From contig NZ_HG966617.1 of the NCBI RefSeq assembly GCF_000689395.1, positions 568,753-632,752 on the forward strand: 64,000 nucleotides of DNA, given 5' to 3'. Positions 36,405 to 44,558 of the stretch are shown piece by piece (the stretch's first letter is position 1; every line of letters begins with the position of its first letter). This stretch comes from Candidatus Phaeomarinobacter ectocarpi (lineage in GTDB: Bacteria; Pseudomonadota; Alphaproteobacteria; CGMCC-115125). The notes below the pieces were generated by a model. The model made no database searches. It was not told the DNA's origin and worked only from the letters and a program-made list of their open reading frames with translations. The translations under genes were made by a program, and so were the position numbers.

Positions 36405-36440
36405 GCGGCCCGGCACCATATGGTGACCGGGCCGCTTTTT
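36405..36440 (+). terminator. Rho-independent terminator after the acyl-CoA dehydrogenase gene
   Basis: GCGGCCCGGCACCA (36405-36418) pairs with TGGTGACCGGGCCGC (36421-36435), with one bulged A, followed by TTTTT. It lies 38 bases after the dehydrogenase stop codon and separates it from the GST gene. Confidence 0.9.
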
Positions 36441-36614
36441 AATGGCAGTCTCAAACCTGAAAGACCATTCGAAGCCTCGACTGGCGACTTGGCCGCCCGA
36501 GGCATAAAAATCAGCAGTTTCCCGGGAAATTCGCATCATAAGCGCCGGGTCCCCAAAGCGCCCATTGCTGCATGGCCCTGTTGCCGTGTCGTGATGCGCC
36601 GAAGGAAGAAGCCA

Positions 36615-37256
36615 ATGAAACTCTACAACAACGATCTGTCGCCTTTTTCCGCCCGTTGCCGGTTGATGTTCTATGTCAAAGGCATTGACGTGGAGATGGT
36701 GGACCCGTTCGCCGATCTGGAGCCGGATGCTTTCCGGGCTCTGACGCCATTGGCAAAAGTGCCTGCCCTGCAATTGGATGACGGGTGGGTGCTTCCTGAA
36801 TCGGAAACCATCTGCGAATACATCGAGCAGATGCATCCAGAGCCTTCCTTGTTGCCGTCAGACCCCAAGGAGCGCGCGAAAGTCCGTCTCATAGGCCGTA
36901 TCGGCGACCTTTACATGCTCGCGCCGCTAACGACGTTGTTCGGCAACATCGACCCCAGCGTGCGCGACCATGACAAGGTCGTTGCCGCCTTCACGGAACT
37001 CAAGACCGCCCTTGGCTGGCTGGACAACTATCTTGACGGGTCCGGCCACGCGGTGGGCGGGAAGATGTCGCTGGCCGATTGCGCGCTGGTGCCGATCCTG
37101 TTTTTCGTGCGCCGTATTCCCCAGATGTTTGGCAAGTCGATTTGCCTTCTGGATGCCCACGAGAAAACAACGAAGTACTGGCAGGGCATCTTTGATGAGC
37201 CTGCTGTCAATCGTGTCTACGAAGAAATGGATTCAGCCCTCAAAGGCATGCAGTAA
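36615..37256 (+). CDS. Glutathione S-transferase family protein
   Basis: A 213-residue cytosolic GST. The thioredoxin-like N-terminal domain has LYNNDLSPFSARCRLMFYVKG and the glutathione gamma-Glu site LPESETICEYIE around 62-73; the all-helical C-terminal domain has MSLADCALVPILFF. Ser9 of SPFSARCR is the probable thiol-activating residue. It resembles the stringent-starvation/maleylacetoacetate-isomerase-like branch; substrate unknown. GAAGGAAG precedes ATG 36615. The open frame extends upstream but covers the terminator region. Its stop lies eight bases from the end of the convergent histidine kinase gene. Confidence 0.9.
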   Translation: MKLYNNDLSPFSARCRLMFYVKGIDVEMVDPFADLEPDAFRALTPLAKVPALQLDDGWVLPESETICEYIEQMHPEPSLLPSDPKERAKVRLIGRIGDLYMLAPLTTLFGNIDPSVRDHDKVVAAFTELKTALGWLDNYLDGSGHAVGGKMSLADCALVPILFFVRRIPQMFGKSICLLDAHEKTTKYWQGIFDEPAVNRVYEEMDSALKGMQ

Positions 37257-37264
37257 CCCGCGGA

Positions 37265-39202
37265 CTAGGCTGACTTTTGCACATCGTTGTCGACAGCATC
37301 AGCATCGGGAATGGCAATCGTCACTGTTGTGCCGCGACCCGGAGTGCTTTTTATATCGAACTCGCCGTCCTGCATGTCCACGAGCGCGCGGACGAGGGGA
37401 AGCCCAAGGCCGGTGCCCTGGCTGGCCAGTTCCGCATGACGGACGACCTGCTCAAACGGATTGAGCACCCGTTCAAGATCCTGCGCCTCGATGCCGACAC
37501 CTGTATCGCGCACGCTGATCGCGATGCGTCCATGGGCAGCACGCACGGCGGACAATGTGATGCGGCCACCTGCCGGTGTGAACTTCACGGCATTTGAAAG
37601 AATGTTCAAAAGGATCTGTGTGAGCGCGCGTTCGTCCGCATGCACGTGGCAATCCTCTATGCCATCCAGCTGAAGCAGCAGTTCAAGTTCGCCTTCGCCC
37701 ACGCGGGTCTGCACCATACGCGCTGCTTTCTTGAGCGCCGGCACCACGGCAACGGACTCAAATGACAGTTCGTACTTGCCGGCTTCAATCTTCGACATAT
37801 CAAGAATGTCGCTGATGAGAGACAGAAGATGGCTGCCGCTTTCATGGATCAACTCAGCATATTCTCCATACTGAGTATTTCCCATCGGGCCGAAAATTTC
37901 CTGCGTCATCATTTCCGAGAAGCCAAGAATGGCATTCAGCGGCGTGCGCAACTCATGGCTCATATTCGCCAGGAAGCGTGACTTGGTGAGATTGGCCTGC
38001 TCGGCATGTTCGCGCGCGGCCATCAATTCCTGCTCGCGGGTTTTTTGTTCGGTGATGTCACGCGTACAGGTGACCATGCCCTGATATTCGCCGCGGTCGT
38101 CCACAAGGGGCGTAATGGCGGATTCAAGCCACAGATATTCACCGCTGCTGGCCATCATCCGGTAGGAGACGCGGCGGGTCTGATGATCCTTGAACATGCC
38201 GACAATCTCTGTGGCGACATGCTTGCGGTCCTGCGGGTGCGTAAACTCATCCCAGGACTGTGTGAGGCTGACCTCAGGGGGATAGCCCAATACGCGTTCG
38301 ACGGATGGCGACACGTAAACCGGTTTGCCTTCAACGTCGTAGCGGGAAATGACATCGGTAGAATGTTCCGCCAGCAGCCGGAATTCCTGCTCGGAATTGC
38401 GGATGGCCTTGTTGGCGCGTTCCAGCACTGTCACGTCCTGGGTCACGCCGACAAGCGATGTGGGTTTGCCAAACTGGTCACGCTCAACATGGCCAGTGAT
38501 CATCAGGCGTCGGAAACTGCCATCCTCATGGCGCATTGAGACGATGCGGCTGAAAGACTCGCCATTCACCAGAGCCTGGATGGACTCCTGCGCAATGGCT
38601 TCTCGGTCCTCATCCGCAATGCGGTCGGACACCCACTGCATGTCGGGGTCGCACTGTTCGCGCTTCAGCCCAAGAATTGAGTACAGCCCATCAGACCAAT
38701 AAGGTCCCACGTCGCCATCGTCCCAGCGCCAGTGCCCAAAGCCGATTGCGTTTTCTGCATTGCGTATCTGTTCTTCACGCTGTTTCTGAACGGTAATGTC
38801 GCGCGACACCATGACGATGCCTTTGACCCGTGGATCATCCACCAGATTGATCGCGTGGGTCTGGATCCAGATCCATCCCCCGCGGCCATTGCTCATGCGG
38901 TGGTCGGCCAGGTGGCGTCGTCCTCCATTGACCACTAGGTCAGTGAAGTCCGCGAACATGGCATCGTAGTCGTCGGGATGAAAATTGTCTTCGGTGAGCT
39001 TGTCGATGGACCCGTGCTCATAGCCAAAGGTCTCGGCTGCCTTCGGACAGGCATAGATGAACACGCCGTCCTGATCGATCACGGAGATCATGTCAGCGGC
39101 GTTTTCAACGACGGCACGGAAAAACCCGTCGGGGGCATCTGGCTGGTTAAAGCGCAGCGACCCCGGCGTCAGTCCGCCCTTTGTCTCAATGTCCTGGGAC
39201 AT
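37265..39202 (-). CDS. Soluble sensor histidine kinase with three PAS domains
   Basis: A 645-residue kinase without transmembrane helices. PAS domains lie at about 25-145, 150-265 and 270-395, each ending in the typical PAC pattern (VMVSRDITVQKQREEQI, VGVTQDVTVLERA, VTCTRDITEQKTREQEL). HisKA follows with SHELRTPLNAILGFSEMM (phospho-His near 416), then a HATPase_c domain with N box QILLNILSNAVKFT, G1 DTGVGI and G2 GTGLGL. The HELRTPLNAILGFSEMM sequence is of the PleC/DivJ type found in alphaproteobacterial cell-cycle signalling. No response regulator is adjacent, so it is an orphan. The signal is unknown; PAS domains could bind a cofactor or small molecule. Confidence 0.93.
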   Translation of the reverse strand: MSQDIETKGGLTPGSLRFNQPDAPDGFFRAVVENAADMISVIDQDGVFIYACPKAAETFGYEHGSIDKLTEDNFHPDDYDAMFADFTDLVVNGGRRHLADHRMSNGRGGWIWIQTHAINLVDDPRVKGIVMVSRDITVQKQREEQIRNAENAIGFGHWRWDDGDVGPYWSDGLYSILGLKREQCDPDMQWVSDRIADEDREAIAQESIQALVNGESFSRIVSMRHEDGSFRRLMITGHVERDQFGKPTSLVGVTQDVTVLERANKAIRNSEQEFRLLAEHSTDVISRYDVEGKPVYVSPSVERVLGYPPEVSLTQSWDEFTHPQDRKHVATEIVGMFKDHQTRRVSYRMMASSGEYLWLESAITPLVDDRGEYQGMVTCTRDITEQKTREQELMAAREHAEQANLTKSRFLANMSHELRTPLNAILGFSEMMTQEIFGPMGNTQYGEYAELIHESGSHLLSLISDILDMSKIEAGKYELSFESVAVVPALKKAARMVQTRVGEGELELLLQLDGIEDCHVHADERALTQILLNILSNAVKFTPAGGRITLSAVRAAHGRIAISVRDTGVGIEAQDLERVLNPFEQVVRHAELASQGTGLGLPLVRALVDMQDGEFDIKSTPGRGTTVTIAIPDADAVDNDVQKSA

Positions 39203-39343
39203 CCCTCAACTTCACAGCTATTGTTCTTGCTGCTGAAAGTCTGCCCCCGGAGAGGTTAATATCCTGTAGGCACAGCGTTTTTCCGCTTTTCAGGCGCAGC
39301 GATGTGACTGAAAACCGCCAAAAAATACCCCGTGTCTGATCGC

Positions 39344-40408
39344 TCAGGACTTGCCGCCGACAATCCGCCACGCAGCTTCGGCAAGCATTTTCGCCGCGTT
39401 GCCATAGAGCGTCGCGCGTTCTGAGCTGGCATTGCCATCAAGGCCGCGCTTGTAAACACCCTGCGCAATGGAGGCGAGGCGGAAGATGGAAAAGCCCACA
39501 TAGAACGGCCAGTTCTCGATGCCGTCACGTTCCGCCCGCTCGCAATAACGCGCCACATAGTCCATCTCGGCCGGGATGCCGGAATTTGCAAAATCAACCC
39601 GTGTCAGCGTGCCCATGGTGGGGCTGTCGATGTGATACAGCATCGAGTTGTAGCCAAGGTCTGCCAGCGGGTGCCCAATGGTCGACAGCTCCCAGTCCAG
39701 CACCGCAATCATCCTGGGCTCGGTTGGGTGAAACATCGTGTTCTCAAGCCGGTAGTCACCATGGGCAATGGAGACCGAGGCCTCGGCGGGCACATTGTCC
39801 GGCATCCATGCGATGAGGTGTTCCATCTCATCAATGGTTTCGGTTTCAGCGGCCCGGTACTGCTTGATCCAGCGGGAGATCTGCCGGTCGTAATAGTTGC
39901 CCGGCCGTCCAAACGCACCAAGACCGACAGCTTCAAAATCAACTTTGTGCAGCTCCGCCAGAACGCGGTTCATGTCGTCGTAAATGGCAGCCCGCTCGTC
40001 CGGTGTCATATCCGGCAGTGTGGGGTCACGGAACACGCGGCCTTCAAGATGCTCCATGATGTAGAACGACGTACCGACCACGCCATCGTCTTCGCACAGG
40101 GCATACATGTGCGGCACCGGCACGGGCGTGTCCGCCAGCGCCTTCATGACCGTGTATTCGCGATCAACAGCGTGGGCGCTTGCCAGCAATTGCCCGGGAG
40201 GCTTTTTGCGCATCACATATTTGCGGGCGGGCGTCACCAGCTGGAAGGTGGGGTTTGACTGACCCCCCTGGAACTGGCGGATGTCCAGCGGCCCTTCATA
40301 GCCCTCCACATGGGACTCACACCATTTTTCGAGCGCCTTCTGGTCAAAGCGATGCCGGTCGAGGACATCAATTGTTTCAGGCGTGGCGGCTGGGGCTGAA
40401 TCGGACAT
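39344..40408 (-). CDS. APH-fold phosphotransferase, ACAD10/11 kinase-domain-like (copy 1)
   Basis: A 354-residue aminoglycoside-phosphotransferase-fold kinase. QFQGGQSNPTFQLVTPARKYVMRKKPPGQLLASAHAVDREY forms the nucleotide-binding lobe, SIAHGDYRLENTMFHP is the catalytic loop (HGDxxxxN) and IAVLDWELSTIGHPLADLGY holds the metal-binding Asp. This subgroup is that of the kinase domain of ACAD10/11 and of LvaA, which phosphorylates 4-hydroxyacyl-CoA; real antibiotic resistance is unlikely. ATG 40406-40408 (MSDSAPAATPE) was chosen; the open frame upstream to 40960 is not family-like. A close paralogue lies at 41.9 kb on the same strand, separated by the opposite-strand MscS gene. Confidence 0.9.
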   Translation of the reverse strand: MSDSAPAATPETIDVLDRHRFDQKALEKWCESHVEGYEGPLDIRQFQGGQSNPTFQLVTPARKYVMRKKPPGQLLASAHAVDREYTVMKALADTPVPVPHMYALCEDDGVVGTSFYIMEHLEGRVFRDPTLPDMTPDERAAIYDDMNRVLAELHKVDFEAVGLGAFGRPGNYYDRQISRWIKQYRAAETETIDEMEHLIAWMPDNVPAEASVSIAHGDYRLENTMFHPTEPRMIAVLDWELSTIGHPLADLGYNSMLYHIDSPTMGTLTRVDFANSGIPAEMDYVARYCERAERDGIENWPFYVGFSIFRLASIAQGVYKRGLDGNASSERATLYGNAAKMLAEAAWRIVGGKS

Positions 40409-40549
40409 GAGACTTCCAGGCTGAATGCAAATGTTGGGTCGCCGGTGTCCTAGCACGGGCACGGCCCGCAGCGCGACATCTGTCCGCCGATCATACGGCC
40501 ACCCGATAGCCCTCTCGACACAGCCGGGCGAGAGTGCTGCAATCCCGTT

Positions 40550-41911
40550 ATGTACCAGACACCTGAACCGCCTGAACTCCCGGACATCGCAGAGGCCGCC
40601 GCCGACGCCAAAAGCCTTCTGGACACGGTGTGGGACTGGATCATTGCCGACGTCGCAACCGTGCCGGTGGCCATTCAGGTGACGATCCTTGTGGTCATTG
40701 CCGTGACGACCATTGCGCTGGGCCGCCGCCTGGCCGGCCCTGTCGCCCAACTGGTCGCCCGCGCAGATGCCCGCGCCTGGTTGCACCGGCGGCTGGACAG
40801 GCTGGGCAGTCTCATCACCCCCGTCTCGGCGCTGTTGCTGACCTGGCTTGCAACCGCCGGCATGCGCGTCGCGGAACGTGAAACCGAGCTGCTGAGTGTG
40901 GCGTCCAGCCTGCTCATCGCCTGGGTGCTGATCCGTCTGATCACCGTGCTGACCCGGCAAACCGGCGTGACGAAGCTGGCTGGTGCGGTCATCTGGTTTG
41001 TTGCAGCCCTGGCCATCGTGGGGTGGCTGGAGCCATTCCTCGCTGCATTGGATGCGGCAGCCTTCACCGCCGGCAACATGCGCATCTCGCTGCTGACCAT
41101 CATCAACGGCATTCTTCTGGTCGGTGCGCTGGTGTGGGTGGCGATCTTTGTTTCATCGCTGCTGGAAGGTCAGTTGCGGCGCATCGACGGTGTGACCCCC
41201 GCCGCAGGTGTGCTGGTGGGCAAGGTCCTGCGCATCGGCTTCCTGACTGTGGCCGTGCTGGTCGGCCTTACCTCGCTGGGTATCGACTTTACAGCAGTCG
41301 CTGTCTTCTCCGGTGCCATTGGTGTCGGCATCGGCTTTGGTTTGCAGAAGGTTGTCTCCAACCTCATCAGCGGCATCATCTTACTGCTCGACCGGTCCAT
41401 CAAACCTGGCGACGTCATCGAGATCGGCCAGGCCTATGGCTGGATATCCAAGCTGGGCGCGCGCTATGCGGCAGTCGTGACCCGCGACGGCAAGGAATAT
41501 CTCATTCCCAATGAAGACCTGATCACCCAGCAGGTTGTGAACTGGTCATTTTCCAACCGTGCGGTGCGTCTCAAGATTGCTGTTGGCGTCAGCTATCAAT
41601 CCGATGTGCGCAAGGCGCTGGACCTGATGATGCAGTCCGCGGAGGAGCACAAACGCGTGCTCACTTCGCCGCCCCCGGCCACGCGACTGGTGGGCTTTGG
41701 CGACAACTCGGTCGATCTTGAATTGCGCATCTGGGTCAACGATCCCGAAGCAGGCGTCGTGAATGTCGCCAGCGACATTCGCCTGCACATCTGGGATCTG
41801 TTTCATGAGAACAGTATCGAGTTCCCGTTCCCGCAGCGCGACCTGCACATTACCTCAGCCGATGGCCTCAAGGAGACCATGGCCGAAGTGATGCGAAGCA
41901 GGTCAGACTAA
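40550..41911 (+). CDS. MscS family mechanosensitive channel
   Basis: A 453-residue inner-membrane channel. About five transmembrane helices precede the conserved pore helix TAVAVFSGAIGVGIGFGLQKVVSNLISGIILLLDRSIKPGDVIEI, the MscS signature, and a cytoplasmic beta domain (VTRDGKEYLIPNEDLITQQVVNWSF) plus vestibule. It opens under membrane tension during osmotic downshift. It lies between the two kinase paralogues but on the opposite strand. Its stop overlaps the convergent kinase stop by four bases (CTAA). ATG 40550 has no strong ribosome site. Confidence 0.94.
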   Translation: MYQTPEPPELPDIAEAAADAKSLLDTVWDWIIADVATVPVAIQVTILVVIAVTTIALGRRLAGPVAQLVARADARAWLHRRLDRLGSLITPVSALLLTWLATAGMRVAERETELLSVASSLLIAWVLIRLITVLTRQTGVTKLAGAVIWFVAALAIVGWLEPFLAALDAAAFTAGNMRISLLTIINGILLVGALVWVAIFVSSLLEGQLRRIDGVTPAAGVLVGKVLRIGFLTVAVLVGLTSLGIDFTAVAVFSGAIGVGIGFGLQKVVSNLISGIILLLDRSIKPGDVIEIGQAYGWISKLGARYAAVVTRDGKEYLIPNEDLITQQVVNWSFSNRAVRLKIAVGVSYQSDVRKALDLMMQSAEEHKRVLTSPPPATRLVGFGDNSVDLELRIWVNDPEAGVVNVASDIRLHIWDLFHENSIEFPFPQRDLHITSADGLKETMAEVMRSRSD

Positions 41912-43005
41912 ACGGCGCCCGCCTTCTGGGCGTAGAACCAGCCTTCATCCGCCAACGGACGAACATTGGCGGCCATGGTCTTGGCGTGGTCACTGGCCGC
42001 CGTTCCATCGCGCACGCGACCGGCAATGCCCTGCAGAATGCCCGCCAGGCGCATGAAGTTATACGCATAGTAGAAATCAAGATTGTCGATGCCGCTACGG
42101 CCGGTCCGGTCGCAATAGGCTTTGACGTAATCTTCAAAGCTGGGAATGCCCAGGGCCGCAAGGTCATGATCCTTGAGGGAGCCCGTGCCGCCGCCGGTGC
42201 CCTGGCCAGGCATCTTCCACTGCATGGTGTGGTAGGTGAAATCACCAAGCGGGTGACCCAGCGTGCTCAGTTCCCAGTCCAGCACGGCAAGCACGCGCGG
42301 CTCGGTTGGGTGCAGCACCATGTTGTCCAGACGGTAGTCGCCATGGACGATGGAGTTTGAATCTTCGTCGGGAATATTGTTCGGCAACCACTCCATGAGC
42401 TTGTTCATGGACTCGATGGTTTGCGTCTCACTGGCCACATACTGCTTGGACCAGCGCGAAATCTGGCGCGCGAAATAGTTGCCCGGCTTGCCGAAATCAG
42501 CAAGGCCGACTTTCTCGTAGTCGACCATGTGCAGCTTGGCGATGGTGTCGTTCATCGCATCGTAGATCTGGCCGCGGCTTTCTTTCGATTCATTGGGCAG
42601 CAACGCTTCCCAGAGGATGCGGCCTTCGACCATTTCCATGACGTAGAACATCGTGCCGATGACGTCGTCGTCTTCGCACAGGGTGTAGGCCTTGGGCACC
42701 GGAACGTTTGTGTCGCCCAGGGCTGAGATCACTTTGAATTCACGATCAACCGCGTGCGCGGAGGGCAGAAGCTTGCCTGGCGGCTTGCGGCGCAGAACAT
42801 ATTTCTTTTTCGGCGTGACCAGCTGATAGGTCGGGTTGGATTGACCACCCTTGAATTCACGGACTTCAAGCGGGCCTTTAAAGCCCTCAACCGTGTCGTT
42901 CAGATACTCAAACAGTTTGGTCTCATCAAACCGGTGATTGTCCGCCACACCCTTGGTGCCGGAGAACATCTCCTGGCGGTCATCCGATTCTGCTGCATCA
43001 CTCAT
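41908..43005 (-). CDS. APH-fold phosphotransferase, ACAD10/11 kinase-domain-like (copy 2)
   Basis: A 365-residue paralogue of the gene at 39.3 kb, colinear along the whole length: REFKGGQSNPTYQLVTPKKKYVLRRKPPGKLLPSAHAVDREF, SIVHGDYRLDNMVLHPTEPRVLAVLDWELSTLGHPLGDF. All kinase residues (HGD..N, DWE) are retained, so both copies should be active. The two differ mainly in the C-terminal helical part, suggesting different acyl substrates. The first 30 residues are acidic and variable. purD lies 73 bases upstream in the opposite orientation of reading order (same strand, purD ends before this gene begins), so cotranscription from purD... cannot be excluded only if readthrough occurs from 44.4 kb. 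Confidence 0.9.
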   Translation of the reverse strand: MSDAAESDDRQEMFSGTKGVADNHRFDETKLFEYLNDTVEGFKGPLEVREFKGGQSNPTYQLVTPKKKYVLRRKPPGKLLPSAHAVDREFKVISALGDTNVPVPKAYTLCEDDDVIGTMFYVMEMVEGRILWEALLPNESKESRGQIYDAMNDTIAKLHMVDYEKVGLADFGKPGNYFARQISRWSKQYVASETQTIESMNKLMEWLPNNIPDEDSNSIVHGDYRLDNMVLHPTEPRVLAVLDWELSTLGHPLGDFTYHTMQWKMPGQGTGGGTGSLKDHDLAALGIPSFEDYVKAYCDRTGRSGIDNLDFYYAYNFMRLAGILQGIAGRVRDGTAASDHAKTMAANVRPLADEGWFYAQKAGAV

Positions 43006-43078
43006 GGGGAAATTCCCTGTTCAGTTTCTTGGTTTGCTTGGTTCCTGAGTTTCGTATGTCTCAAATGCGTAGGGGCCT

Positions 43079-44371
43079 TCAGGCGTTTTCGCGGTCTTCC
43101 ATTTCCCTTTGGAGCGCGCGCCAGCCGATATCGCGGCGGCTAAAGCCTTCAGGCCAGTCAATCTTGTCTACCGCAGCATAGGCCAGCGCCTGCGCTTGCG
43201 CCACCGATGCGCCCATGGCGGTCACATTGAGCACCCGTCCGCCGGTGGCCACGACCTGGCCGTCTTTCTCGGCGGTGCCCGCATGAAAAATCTCCACGCT
43301 GTCATCCGCGCCCGCGTCATCCAGATTGTTGATCGGCGTGTTCTTCTCATAGGCACCGGGATAGCCCTTGGCAGCCATGACCACGCTCAGCGCCGGGTCC
43401 TCATGCCAGGTGACGCTGGCACCGGAGAGGTCGCCGCGCGCGGCCGCATCCAGCAGCGGCAACAAATCACTCTGCATACGCATCATCAGCACCTGGCATT
43501 CCGGATCGCCAAATCGCGCATTGTATTCAATGAGCTCAGGACCCTTGTCGGTAATCATCAGGCCCGCAAAGATCACGCCCTTGTACGGCATGCCATCCGC
43601 CTTCAGCGTGTCGAGGGTCGGCTGGATCATTTTCGTCATGGTGAACGCGACGAGATCAGGCGTCATCACCGGGGCCGGGGAGTAGGCACCCATCCCGCCA
43701 GTGTTGGGCCCCACATCACCATCGCCTACGCGTTTGTGGTCCTGCGCCGTGACGAGCGGCACAGCGCGTTCACCGTCGCACAGGGCAAAGAAGCTGGCTT
43801 CTTCGCCTTCCAGAAAAGCCTCGACGACAACTTCCGCGCCAGCCTCGCCAAAGCGCCCGTCAAAGGCTTCGGTGATGGCGTTCTCAGCATCCGCCAGTTC
43901 CATGGCGACCGTCACGCCCTTGCCCGCGGCAAGTCCATCCGCCTTGATCACGATGGGGGCGCCTTGCTCGCGCACATAAGCCAGCGCGTCGTCCGCATTG
44001 GTGAAGTGGCGGTAGGCAGCCGTGGGGATGCCTGCGCGCTGGCAAATGTCCTTGGTGAAGGCCTTGGACCCTTCAAGCTGGGCCGCCTTGGCGCTGGGGC
44101 CAAAGACCCGGATGCCGGCCTCTTCCAGCCGGTCGGTCAGGCCAGCCACGAGCGGGCCTTCCGGGCCGACCACCACCAGGTCAATTTGGGTGTCGCGGGC
44201 AAAGGTCACCAGCGCGTCGAGGTCCTCAACGCCGATGGGTACGCATTCAGCGACCGCCTTCATACCCGAATTGCCGGGGGCGGCGTAAAGCTTGGTGAGC
44301 CTGGGGCTCTGGGCCAGTTTCCAGCACAAGGCGTGTTCGCGTCCGCCGGAGCCTACCACCAATACTTTCAT
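43079..44371 (-). CDS. purD: Phosphoribosylamine-glycine ligase
   Basis: A 430-residue ATP-grasp enzyme catalysing the second step of purine biosynthesis (phosphoribosylamine plus glycine to GAR). [19 protein letters not shown] is the conserved start, [23 protein letters not shown] and [26 protein letters not shown] are diagnostic, and [16 protein letters not shown] carries the metal ligands. ATG 44369-44371 was chosen; a TTG 18 bases upstream is less likely because the ribosome-binding-like AGGAGG there is on the other strand. It is divergent from xseA. The kinase paralogue follows 73 bases downstream on the same strand. Confidence 0.97.
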   Translation of the reverse strand: MKVLVVGSGGREHALCWKLAQSPRLTKLYAAPGNSGMKAVAECVPIGVEDLDALVTFARDTQIDLVVVGPEGPLVAGLTDRLEEAGIRVFGPSAKAAQLEGSKAFTKDICQRAGIPTAAYRHFTNADDALAYVREQGAPIVIKADGLAAGKGVTVAMELADAENAITEAFDGRFGEAGAEVVVEAFLEGEEASFFALCDGERAVPLVTAQDHKRVGDGDVGPNTGGMGAYSPAPVMTPDLVAFTMTKMIQPTLDTLKADGMPYKGVIFAGLMITDKGPELIEYNARFGDPECQVLMMRMQSDLLPLLDAAARGDLSGASVTWHEDPALSVVMAAKGYPGAYEKNTPINNLDDAGADDSVEIFHAGTAEKDGQVVATGGRVLNVTAMGASVAQAQALAYAAVDKIDWPEGFSRRDIGWRALQREMEDRENA

Positions 44372-44400
44372 GTCTGCCGTGCCCGCCAAAAGGAGGTGAA

Positions 44401-44457
44401 ATGGAGTGCCCTTTGCGTTTGCCCGATAGCCTATCGCGCTGCCGAAGGGTATGCTGA
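44401..44457 (+). CDS. Possible 18-residue leader peptide upstream of xseA
   Basis: AGGAGGTG at 44391-44398 is one of the best ribosome-binding sites in the window and is followed by ATG 44401. The frame encodes 18 residues ([18 protein letters not shown]) and stops at TGA 44457, 101 bases before the xseA start. It is rich in Arg, Cys and Leu. It could be a leader peptide, or the site may be a chance match within the divergent purD-xseA promoter region. No terminator/antiterminator pair was recognised after it. Confidence 0.35.
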   Translation: MECPLRLPDSLSRCRRVC

Positions 44458-44558
44458 CCGGGTTCTAGCACGAAGTCTCGCGCCCTTAGAACCCATCGAA
44501 AACCGGCGGGAAATCCGCCTTTCTTTCAAACGGATTCACACCTGCAAGGCGACCCGAA

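Noticed and set aside
39344-40960. Extended 538-codon frame of the kinase gene
   Set aside because: The first 184 codons have biased His/Gln/Arg composition, overlap the divergent MscS gene and lack homology; the kinase starts at 40408.
39344-43005. Aminoglycoside resistance genes
   Set aside because: Although of APH fold, both kinases belong to the acyl-CoA-associated subgroup, and there is no mobile element or resistance context.
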